Source: Corallincola sp. (GTDB taxonomy: Bacteria; Pseudomonadota; Gammaproteobacteria; Enterobacterales; Neiellaceae). From it: DNA of 5,335 nt. The stretch lies in NCBI GenBank assembly GCA_017998495.1, contig JAGOCY010000135.1:1-5335 (forward strand), read 5' to 3'. Below the pieces are notes generated by a model. It had not been told where the DNA came from. It ran no database searches and saw only the letters and a list, made by a program, of their open reading frames with translations. Positions within the stretch are counted from its first letter, which is position 1. Every line of letters begins with the position of its first letter. Positions 1-5,335 of this stretch are shown in pieces. Made by a program: the position numbers and the translations under genes.

Positions 1-291
1 ACCAAGGAGCGGGTGGTTGAGGCTTTCAAGATCATCCTTTCGGATGATCAGGTCAAAGCGGTGCTGGTTAATATCTTCGGCGGTATCGTCCGTTGCGACC
101 TGATCGCTGATGGCATCATTGGTGCCGTGGCTGAAGTGGGGGTCAGCGTGCCGGTGGTGGTGCGCCTCGAGGGCAACAACGCCGACCTCGGTGCCAAAAA
201 GCTGGCCGATAGCGGCCTTAACATCATTGCTGCCACATCCTTGACCGACGCCGCCAAACAGGTGGTTGCTGCTGCCGGAGCCAACGCATGA
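1..291 (+). CDS. sucC: Succinyl-CoA synthetase (ADP-forming) beta subunit, 3' part
   Basis: The reading frame is open from base 1 and encodes the last 96 residues of SucC before a TGA at 289-291; the N-terminal ATP-grasp part (roughly 290 residues in E. coli) lies outside the window. SucC binds the nucleotide and, with SucD, converts succinyl-CoA, ADP and Pi into succinate, CoA and ATP in the cytoplasmic TCA cycle. The visible part is the CoA-ligase (Rossmann-like) domain, with the family stretches [32 protein letters not shown] and [20 protein letters not shown], nearly identical to E. coli as I recall it. The first Val codon at 13 is not a start, because homology continues through codon 1. 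The gene overlaps sucD by 4 bases (ATGA), as expected for two subunits made in equal amounts. Only the partial state is unusual, and it is due to the window edge. Confidence 0.97.
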   Translation, partial: TKERVVEAFKIILSDDQVKAVLVNIFGGIVRCDLIADGIIGAVAEVGVSVPVVVRLEGNNADLGAKKLADSGLNIIAATSLTDAAKQVVAAAGANA

Positions 292-1160
292 GCATCCTCA
301 TCAATAAAGACACCAAAGTGATCTGCCAAGGCTTCACCGGCGGGCAGGGCACCTTCCACAGCCAGCAGGCGCTGGATTACGGCACCCAGATGGTCGGCGG
401 CGTCAGCCCCGGCAAGGGCGGCACTACCCACCTCGGCCTGCCGGTGTTTAACACCGTGCGCGAAGCGGTGGAGGCTACAGGCGCCACCGCCACCGTCATC
501 TATGTGCCGGCCCCCTTCTGTAAAGATGCCATCCTCGAAGCGATTGATGCTGGCATCCAGCTGATCGTCACCATCACCGAAGGCATTCCGACCCTCGATA
601 TGCTTGAGGTGAAGGTCAAGCTGGACGAGGCGGGTGTGCGCATGATCGGCCCCAACTGCCCCGGTGTGATCACCCCGGGTGAGTGCAAGATCGGCATCAT
701 GCCGGGCCACATCCACAAGCCGGGCAAAGTCGGCATTGTCAGCCGCTCTGGCACCCTGACCTATGAAGCGGTCAAGCAGACCACCGACGAAGGCTTCGGC
801 CAGTCGAGCTGCGTCGGCATCGGCGGCGACCCGATCCCGGGCGCCAATTTCATCGATATCCTCAAGCTGTTCCAGGAAGATCCGCAGACTGAGGCGATTG
901 TGATGATCGGTGAGATCGGCGGCAGCGCCGAAGAGGAAGCGGCTGCTTACATCAAGCAGCATGTGACCAAGCCGGTGGTCAGCTATATCGCTGGCGTCAC
1001 TGCGCCTGCGGGCAAGCGTATGGGCCATGCCGGCGCCATTATTGCCGGCGGCAAGGGTACTGCGGCTGAGAAGTTCGCGGCGCTGGAAGCGGCCGGAGTC
1101 ACCACCGTTCGCTCACTGGCTGATATCGGTGCGGCACTGCGTAAACGCACTGGCTGGTAA
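288..1160 (+). CDS. sucD: Succinyl-CoA synthetase (ADP-forming) alpha subunit
   Basis: This complete 290-residue protein matches the usual SucD length (289 in E. coli). SucD binds CoA and carries the catalytic phosphohistidine of succinyl-CoA synthetase, the TCA step that makes ATP at substrate level. Residues about 5-120 form the CoA-binding Rossmann domain ([14 protein letters not shown] near 11-24, and the [14 protein letters not shown] stretch from 41). Residues about 145-280 form the CoA-ligase flavodoxin-like domain. The active-site motif [10 protein letters not shown] is at 242-251, with the phosphohistidine at His247 (His246 in mature E. coli numbering; codon 1026-1028). The GPNCPG motif (121-126) and SRSGTLTYE (152-160) are also intact. 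The ATG overlaps the sucC stop, and GGAG at 277-280 is seven bases upstream, so the start is secure. A terminator follows 18 bases after the TAA, so this is the last gene of the suc operon. A 326-residue frame on the opposite strand is only a shadow of this GC-rich gene. Confidence 0.99.
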   Translation: MSILINKDTKVICQGFTGGQGTFHSQQALDYGTQMVGGVSPGKGGTTHLGLPVFNTVREAVEATGATATVIYVPAPFCKDAILEAIDAGIQLIVTITEGIPTLDMLEVKVKLDEAGVRMIGPNCPGVITPGECKIGIMPGHIHKPGKVGIVSRSGTLTYEAVKQTTDEGFGQSSCVGIGGDPIPGANFIDILKLFQEDPQTEAIVMIGEIGGSAEEEAAAYIKQHVTKPVVSYIAGVTAPAGKRMGHAGAIIAGGKGTAAEKFAALEAAGVTTVRSLADIGAALRKRTGW

Positions 1161-1178
1161 GCCGCAGGCTGGCAACCA

Positions 1179-1204
1179 GGGGCTGCAGTCGCAGCCCCTT
1201 TTTT
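1179..1204 (+). terminator. Intrinsic terminator of the suc operon
   Basis: A perfect 8-bp GC-rich stem, GGGGCTGC-AGTC-GCAGCCCC (1179-1198, four-base loop), is followed directly by six T (1199-1204). It starts 18 bases after the sucD stop. This is the textbook Rho-independent form and should end suc transcripts efficiently. There is no matching A-tract on the left, so it acts for the + strand only. It implies that the MATE-uvrB unit does not depend on suc read-through. Confidence 0.93.
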
Positions 1205-1471
1205 GTGTCTGCAGCCATAGCCAAGCGTCAATTTATCCTGTATGCACCGCGCTAACTGGTCGGCCAGTTTGCAGTAAAGCGGTCATGGAATTGGGCATAT
1301 CAAGGGTTGACAGTTGTTGTTTTGCACCAAAAGGCCCAAAGGCTCATTGAGTGCGCAAAAATGGCGCGTTTTATTGGCCTGCAGCGTCTTGTCTTGCGCA
1401 GCTCTGGTGCATGGCGCGAGTGATGGCGCAGCCCTTGGGCTGGGGCTTGGGAGAAGGTCGCTTGGCGGCTG

Positions 1472-1506
1472 TTATCCACGATTCCTGTGGATAACTCTGT
1501 GGATGC
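1472..1506. promoter_or_regulatory. Cluster of three DnaA boxes, DARS-like arrangement
   Basis: Seen directly: box I TTATCCACG at 1472-1480 on + (one mismatch to the consensus TTATCCACA); after a 5-bp spacer, box II at 1486-1494 reads TTATCCACA on the - strand (perfect); after a 3-bp spacer, box III at 1498-1506 reads GCATCCACA on - (two mismatches, core ATCCACA intact). Three boxes in 35 bp are far beyond chance. Established knowledge: E. coli DARS1 and DARS2, which promote exchange of ADP for ATP on DnaA, have a core of three DnaA boxes with I and II in opposite orientation; DARS1 lies between bioD and uvrB. Inference: this is a DARS1 counterpart upstream of the uvrB transcription unit. Alternatives are a datA-like titration site or a DnaA-controlled promoter. 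The boxes are certain as motifs; the DARS function is moderately likely. Confidence 0.7.
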
Positions 1507-1570
1507 GATTGTTACATCAGCCGCTAGCCCGCATTCTACCGTGTCAATAGGCTCGTTGGTTGGTTACTGG

Positions 1571-1610
1571 GTTTTTGTTTTAATTGATTGAAAATAAATA
1601 AAAAAATTAG
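1571..1610. other. Highly AT-rich block next to the DnaA boxes
   Basis: Thirty-five of these 40 bases are A or T, in a neighbourhood otherwise near 50-60% GC. It begins 64 bases after the third DnaA box. It contains TTGATT (1584-1589), the core of an IHF site, but without the second conserved element at the right spacing. It could be an easily melted or bent segment helping a DnaA complex, an UP-like element, or a promoter region (TTGATT with a weak TTAGAT 17 bases later at 1607-1612). No single role is demonstrated. Confidence 0.5.
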
Positions 1611-1622
1611 ATGCCAGGAATA

Positions 1623-1653
1623 TTGTTGAAACAAAATGGTCAAAAAGTGACCA
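1623..1653. promoter_or_regulatory. Two adjacent dyads, possible operator
   Basis: TTGTT-GA-AACAA (1623-1634) is followed two bases later by the perfect 6-bp dyad TGGTCA-AAAAG-TGACCA (1637-1653). The second spans 17 bp and fits the T-N11-A layout common to LysR-type regulator sites, although other dimeric repressors would fit as well. The arms are too short and the flanks not T-rich enough for a terminator. The protein that might bind is unknown, and the nearest mapped gene start is more than 350 bases downstream. Confidence 0.4.
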
Positions 1654-1696
1654 GCAAAAATAGCGGACCCGTGCCTGTGCAATTCCCTCGCCGCCT

Positions 1697-1718
1697 GACC
1701 GTGATCCATCTCACTGAA
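1697..1718. promoter_or_regulatory. Possible CRP (cAMP receptor protein) site
   Basis: GTGA-TCCATC-TCAC (1701-1714) has both four-base core half-sites of a CRP operator with the correct six-base spacer; the outer T and A of the full TGTGA/TCACA consensus are missing. It is about 280 bases upstream of the proposed transporter transcription start, too far for ordinary class I or II activation there, so either an unseen local transcript is the target or the match is fortuitous. Confidence 0.3.
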
Positions 1719-1950
1719 TTGTGCTGTGTTATCGCCCTGTTGCATAAAGGAAGGTGATCGGACACTTGACCAGGGGTTCAAAAAAGCTCTAGAGGCTGGC
1801 ATATGGGAGCTGGACGCGTGTGACAAAAATACCGACAACGGCCTTCCGGCAGGCGTTTGAGAGTGGCGAAATGTTGTAAAAATGGCACTCATCGACCAAA
1901 TTTTTAGTCAAGACATTAAAAGTTCAATTCAGGATCGCCGCCCGGGATGA

Positions 1951-1986
1951 TGGGACGGCAGCCGCTGATCCGCTAGAATGGCCCTC
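1951..1986 (+). promoter_or_regulatory. Probable sigma-70 promoter for the MATE-uvrB unit
   Basis: TAGAAT at 1974-1979 matches the -10 consensus TATAAT at five of six positions. The -35 position at a 17-base spacer (TGGGAC, 1951-1956) is poor, so the promoter may be weak or activator-assisted; AT-rich sequence lies upstream at about 1896-1930. Transcription would begin near 1986, giving a leader of about 20 bases before the ATG at 2007. No LexA-type CTG-N10-CAG operator overlaps it. Confidence 0.5.
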
Positions 1987-1997
1987 TAATGGCCGCC

Positions 1998-2001
1998 GGA
2001 G
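1998..2001 (+). promoter_or_regulatory. Ribosome binding site deciding the transporter start
   Basis: GGAG lies five bases before the ATG at 2007. The in-frame ATG at 1989, which would add six residues, has no such site and would sit within a few bases of the predicted transcription start. The start at 2007 is therefore preferred. Confidence 0.65.
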
Positions 2002-2006
2002 CCCCT

Positions 2007-3329
2007 ATGGATCTGCTGTCCGACCCGATTCGCCCGACTCTAAGACGTTTAACAGGGCCGGTAGTCGTTGGCCTGCTAGCCATGTTCAGTTTCAGCCTGG
2101 CTGATACCTTCTTTGTCAGCCTGCTGGGTGAACTGCCGCTGGCCGCCATCAGCTTTACCTTTCCCGTCACCTTTACCCTGATCAGCCTGACCATTGGTCT
2201 GAGCATCGCCACCTCGGCGCTGGTGGCCAGTGCGGTTGGCAGTGGTGATGAGACGCAGGCGAGGCGCGTCGCCACTAACGCGCTGGTGCTGACGGTTGTG
2301 GCGGTGGGTGCGCTGGCGCTGGTGGGAGCGCTGAGCCAAGAGCCGCTGTTTCGGGCAATGGGGGCTTCGCCGGCCATTCTGCCGCTGATCCACGGTTACA
2401 TGGACTGGTGGTTCGCGGGCTGTGTATTGCTGGCGCTGCCCATGGTCGGTAATGCCGTCTTTCGTGCCCGCGGCGATACCCGCTTGCCCAGCCTGTTTAT
2501 GCTGGTGGGTGGGGGAGTTAACGTGATCCTGGACCCGCTGCTGATCTTTGGCCTGGGTCCGTTTCCGCGGCTGGAGATGCAGGGGGCGGCTATTGCCAGC
2601 GTTCTGTCCTGGCTGGTGGGCAGCCTGCTGGTGCTGTTGATGCTCAAGCGTCGCCAACTGGTAGCCGCCGTTGCCCAGATCAGCCGTGAGTTGCTCGGCC
2701 GGTTGCTGGCCATTGCCCTGCCAGCCTCGGCAGCCAACATGCTGACGCCGCTGGCGATGGCGGTACTAACGGCGATGGTGGCCCAGCATGGGCCGCTGGC
2801 TGTCGCTGCTTTTGGGGTTAACAGTCGCATCGAGACGATAGCCACGGTGCTGATCCTGGCCCTGTCGATGTCGTTACCACCTCTGGTGGCTCAGAATCAT
2901 GCAGCCGGCCTGGGCCATCGCGTGGCAGAAGGCTATGGCCAGGCGATCCGCTTTGTGCTGTGGTGGCAGGCGCTCATCTATCTGCTGTTGGCGCTGCTGA
3001 GCCCGCTGATTGCCCGGGCCTTTGCGTCAAGTAGCGAAGGCCAGGCGCTGGTGCAGCAGGTGCTGCTTATTCTGCCGCTGTGCTATGGCGCTCAGGGGGT
3101 GGTGATTCTCTCTAACTCCACCCTCAATGCCCTGCAGCGCCCGGCGACGGCGCTGCTGGCATCGCTAGCGCGTTTCTTTGTACTGGTGATCCCGGCGGCT
3201 TGGGTGGGCAGCCAGTGGTTTGGCCTGAGCGGGCTGCTGACAGGCATGGTCGTTGGTACTTTGGTGATGGCGCTGGTGTCGTGGCAGATCTGTCGGCGCC
3301 TGTTTAGAGCACAGGAGGGGTTGGCATGA
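2007..3329 (+). CDS. MATE family efflux transporter (12 TM)
   Basis: From the preferred start at 2007 the protein has 440 residues, normal for MATE (multidrug and toxic compound extrusion) transporters, which sit in the inner membrane and export cationic or bulky toxic compounds in exchange for Na+ or H+. It shows about 12 hydrophobic segments in two halves of six, joined by a polar stretch near 214-232 (KRR at 214-216). N-half signatures are Pro18, the [21 protein letters not shown] segment at 27-47 with Asp33 (equivalent to the ion-coupling Asp36 of V. cholerae NorM), [13 protein letters not shown] at 149-161, and [11 protein letters not shown] at 172-182. The C half repeats the pattern: [11 protein letters not shown] (Glu276 in a membrane segment) and [10 protein letters not shown] at 370-379. 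There is no signal peptide, as expected. The substrate cannot be told from sequence, so I give no symbol. The stop overlaps the uvrB ATG. The alternative start at 1989 would give 446 residues. Confidence 0.93.
   Translation: MDLLSDPIRPTLRRLTGPVVVGLLAMFSFSLADTFFVSLLGELPLAAISFTFPVTFTLISLTIGLSIATSALVASAVGSGDETQARRVATNALVLTVVAVGALALVGALSQEPLFRAMGASPAILPLIHGYMDWWFAGCVLLALPMVGNAVFRARGDTRLPSLFMLVGGGVNVILDPLLIFGLGPFPRLEMQGAAIASVLSWLVGSLLVLLMLKRRQLVAAVAQISRELLGRLLAIALPASAANMLTPLAMAVLTAMVAQHGPLAVAAFGVNSRIETIATVLILALSMSLPPLVAQNHAAGLGHRVAEGYGQAIRFVLWWQALIYLLLALLSPLIARAFASSSEGQALVQQVLLILPLCYGAQGVVILSNSTLNALQRPATALLASLARFFVLVIPAAWVGSQWFGLSGLLTGMVVGTLVMALVSWQICRRLFRAQEGLA
3313..3318 (+). promoter_or_regulatory. 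Strong ribosome binding site of uvrB inside the transporter gene
   Basis: AGGAGG (followed by GG) is seven bases before the uvrB ATG at 3326 and within the last codons of the transporter. It is close to the ideal anti-16S complement, so uvrB can be translated strongly on its own as well as by coupling across the ATGA overlap. Confidence 0.85.
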
Positions 3330-5335
3330 GCCGGGAATTTGAATTGCGAGCTCCCTATCCGCCGGCTGGTGATCAACCAGCAGCCATTGCTGCGCTGGTA
3401 GACGGGCTGGAAGCCGGTCTGGCCCATCAAACCCTGCTTGGGGTGACCGGCAGTGGCAAGACCTTCACCATGGCCAATGTCATCAATACGCTCAAGCGGC
3501 CGACCCTGATCCTGGCTCATAACAAGACGCTGGCGGCACAGTTGTACGGCGAGATGCGCGAGTTCTTCCCCGATAACGCGGTGGAATACTTCGTCAGCTA
3601 TTACGACTACTACCAGCCCGAGGCCTATGTGCCCTCCACCGACACCTTCATTGAGAAGGACGCGGCCATCAATGCCCATATCGAGCAGATGCGGCTGTCG
3701 GCGACCAAGGCGCTGATGGAACGGCGTGATGTGGTCATTGTGGCCTCGGTATCGGCCATTTATGGCCTCGGCGATCCCGATGCCTATCTGAAGATGATCC
3801 TCCACCTCAAACGGGGTGATGCCATCGATCAACGGGCGGTGCTGCGCCGTCTGGCTGAGCTGCAGTACACCCGCAATGACGTGGCGCTGGAGCGGGGTAT
3901 GTACCGGGTGCGGGGCGATGTGATCGATATCTTCCCGGCCGAAGCTGAGCGTTTTGCGGTGCGGGTGGAGCTGTTTGATGATGAGGTCGAAAACCTGTGG
4001 GAATTTGATCCCTTAACCGGCCATATCGAGCGCAGCCTGAGCCGTTGCACTATCTATCCCAAGAGTCACTACGTCACTCCGCGCGAGCGCATCCTCGAGG
4101 CCATCGAGCAGATCAAGGTGGAGCTGCAGCAGCGGCGTGAAGAGCTGCTCAAGGCCAACAAGCTGGTCGAGGAGCAGCGGCTGACCCAGCGCACCCTCTA
4201 TGATCTGGAGATGATGAGCGAGCTGGGTTATTGCTCGGGGATTGAGAACTACAGCCGCTACCTGTCGGGGCGGGCACCGGGCGAGCCACCGCCAACCCTG
4301 TTCGATTACCTGCCGGCCGATGGCCTGCTGATCATCGATGAATCCCACGTTACTGTGTCGCAGATTGGCGCCATGTTCCGCGGTGACCGCTCGCGCAAGG
4401 AGACGCTGGTCGAATATGGCTTTCGCCTGCCGTCGGCGCTGGATAACCGGCCGCTCAAGTTTGACGAGTTTGAGCAGTTGGCCCCGCAGACCATCTATGT
4501 GTCGGCCACACCGGGCGACTATGAGTTGACCAAATCGGATGGAGAGGTGGTCGAGCAGGTGGTCAGGCCCACCGGCCTGATTGACCCGCTGCTGGAGATC
4601 CGTCCGGTGGCCACCCAGGTCGATGATCTGCTATCTGAAATCCGGTTGCGTAGCGCCATCGATGAGCGGGTGCTGGTCACCACCCTGACCAAGCGGATGG
4701 CCGAAGATCTGACCGACTACCTGAATGATCACGGCATCAAGGTGCGCTACCTGCATTCGGATATCGACACTGTTGAACGGGTGGAGATCATCCGCGATCT
4801 GCGCCTCGGCAAGTTCGATGTGCTGGTCGGCATCAACCTGCTGCGTGAAGGGCTGGATATGCCCGAGGTGTCGCTGGTGGCGATCCTTGATGCCGACAAA
4901 GAGGGCTTTCTGCGCTCCGAGCGCTCGCTCATTCAGACCATTGGCCGTGCCGCCCGTCACCTCAACGGCAAGGCGATCCTCTATGCCGATCGCATCACCG
5001 GCTCGATGCAGCGCGCCATTGATGAAACCGAGCGCCGGCGCGCCAAGCAGCAGGCCCATAATGAGGCCCACGGCATAGTGCCGCGGGCCATCATCAAGAG
5101 GATCGCTGACATCATGGAGCTGGGCGAGCAGGCCAACGGTAGTGCCCCGGCCGCCGAGCGCGCCCGGCGGGGGCGCAAGGTGGCTGAACCAGCAGCGCCT
5201 TACAGCGCTAGCCTGCACAACCCCGAGGAGCTGCTGGCCGAGATCAAGCGGCTGGAGAAACAGATGTACGAGCACGCGCGCAATCTGGAGTTTGAACAGG
5301 CCGCCGCGTTACGTGATGAAGTGGCGCGCCTGCAT
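3326..5335 (+). CDS. uvrB: Excinuclease ABC subunit B, 3' end cut by window
   Basis: The frame is open from the ATG at 3326 through the last base, giving 670 residues without a stop; E. coli UvrB has 673, so only about seven residues (the ELFIAAS-like tail) are probably missing. UvrB is the damage-verifying helicase-like subunit of nucleotide excision repair: loaded by UvrA, it clamps a strand, then recruits UvrC. Visible elements are Walker A GVTGSGKT at 39-46 (Lys45), the DNA-clamping beta-hairpin with Tyr92, Tyr93, Tyr95 and Tyr96 ([12 protein letters not shown]), Walker B DESH at 338-341, the SATPG motif near 393-397, motif [10 protein letters not shown] at 537-544 with Arg541 and Arg544, and a C-terminal UVR domain at about 633-669 ([13 protein letters not shown]), which contacts UvrC. 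All catalytic residues are present. It is the second gene of the unit with the MATE transporter (ATGA overlap). I see no LexA box near it, although E. coli uvrB is SOS-controlled. Confidence 0.99.
   Translation, partial: MSREFELRAPYPPAGDQPAAIAALVDGLEAGLAHQTLLGVTGSGKTFTMANVINTLKRPTLILAHNKTLAAQLYGEMREFFPDNAVEYFVSYYDYYQPEAYVPSTDTFIEKDAAINAHIEQMRLSATKALMERRDVVIVASVSAIYGLGDPDAYLKMILHLKRGDAIDQRAVLRRLAELQYTRNDVALERGMYRVRGDVIDIFPAEAERFAVRVELFDDEVENLWEFDPLTGHIERSLSRCTIYPKSHYVTPRERILEAIEQIKVELQQRREELLKANKLVEEQRLTQRTLYDLEMMSELGYCSGIENYSRYLSGRAPGEPPPTLFDYLPADGLLIIDESHVTVSQIGAMFRGDRSRKETLVEYGFRLPSALDNRPLKFDEFEQLAPQTIYVSATPGDYELTKSDGEVVEQVVRPTGLIDPLLEIRPVATQVDDLLSEIRLRSAIDERVLVTTLTKRMAEDLTDYLNDHGIKVRYLHSDIDTVERVEIIRDLRLGKFDVLVGINLLREGLDMPEVSLVAILDADKEGFLRSERSLIQTIGRAARHLNGKAILYADRITGSMQRAIDETERRRAKQQAHNEAHGIVPRAIIKRIADIMELGEQANGSAPAAERARRGRKVAEPAAPYSASLHNPEELLAEIKRLEKQMYEHARNLEFEQAAALRDEVARLH

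Larger units (their letters stand above)
1205..1973. other. Long intergenic region without a convincing gene
   Basis: About 770 bases separate the suc terminator from the promoter of the transporter gene. I found no tRNA, rRNA or protein gene I can support. The longest frames (1314-1550 on + with a TTG start; 1536-1892 on -) lack recognisable domains, and the first would run through the DnaA boxes. The composition is patchy: GC-rich up to about 1530, a very AT-rich patch at 1571-1610, then mixed sequence. Recognisable content is a DnaA-box cluster (1472-1506), paired dyads (1623-1653) and a CRP-like site (1697-1718). A region this long that keeps a DnaA cluster is more likely regulatory than decayed coding sequence, but a degraded gene cannot be excluded from one sequence. 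Confidence 0.8.

Noticed and set aside
48..1028. 326-residue frame on the - strand opposite sucC/sucD
   Set aside because: It is the antisense shadow of a highly conserved gene pair; its composition (D, A, H, L and G rich, no domain) is typical of reversed GC-rich coding sequence.
1307..1312. Perfect TTGACA as a -35 element
   Set aside because: No acceptable -10 lies 16-18 bases downstream (AAAGGC at the 17-base spacing).
1430..1441. AGCCC-TT-GGGCT inverted repeat as a terminator
   Set aside because: The two-base loop is too small and no T-tract follows.
1314..1550. 78-residue + frame with a signal-peptide-like start (VLLACSVLSCAALVHGA) and an AAGGG upstream
   Set aside because: It starts with TTG, has no recognisable domain after the hydrophobic part, and runs through the DnaA boxes, whose exact sequence explains the bases better than a protein.
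1803..1823. Mini-ORF ATG...TGA of six codons preceded by AGAGG
   Set aside because: It is too short to support and is not followed by a gene it could attenuate at close range.
1841..1854. Imperfect palindrome GCCTTCCGGCAGGC
   Set aside because: It has a mismatched pair in each arm and matches no operator I know.
1536..1892. 118-residue - strand frame in the intergenic region
   Set aside because: There is no ribosome binding site before its ATG, no recognisable domain, and it crosses the AT-rich block and the dyads.
4631..5275. 214-residue - strand frame opposite uvrB, and other antisense frames in 2076-5178
   Set aside because: They are shadows of the transporter and uvrB coding sequence, with no domain and no start context.

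Overview
This window is a stretch of chromosome from a gammaproteobacterium of moderately high GC content. SucC, SucD and UvrB are very close to the E. coli family members in sequence, length and catalytic positions. Details such as a SucD ending in an RKRTGW-like tail and the codon use suggest the Aeromonadales (Aeromonas / Oceanimonas-like). That placement is a weak inference from recall, not a measured result.

Layout, left to right, with all real genes on the + strand. (1) 1-291: the last 96 codons of sucC. (2) 288-1160: complete sucD, overlapping sucC by ATGA. Together they are the end of the succinyl-CoA synthetase operon, closed by a strong intrinsic terminator at 1179-1204. (3) About 1205-1973: an unusually long stretch with no convincing gene. 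It holds a compact cluster of three DnaA boxes (1472-1506), a 40-bp block that is 88% A+T (1571-1610), two adjacent dyads (1623-1653) and a CRP-like site (1697-1718). (4) 2007-3329: a 12-TM MATE-family efflux transporter, preceded by a TAGAAT -10 element. (5) 3326 to the window end: uvrB, overlapping the transporter stop by ATGA and cut by the window edge a few residues short of its expected C-terminus.

The two gene pairs work differently. SucC and SucD are the beta and alpha subunits of one TCA-cycle enzyme. The transporter and UvrB share no known pathway, but overlap and shared promoter sequence suggest they are co-transcribed and translationally coupled, which would link export of toxic compounds with repair of bulky DNA lesions.

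The most interesting signal is the DnaA-box cluster. It has one box on the + strand and two in the opposite orientation, the arrangement known for the DARS DnaA-reactivating sequences. E. coli DARS1 lies immediately upstream of uvrB. This cluster also lies upstream of uvrB, but with a transporter gene between, so it is a candidate DARS1 counterpart in a changed gene neighbourhood.
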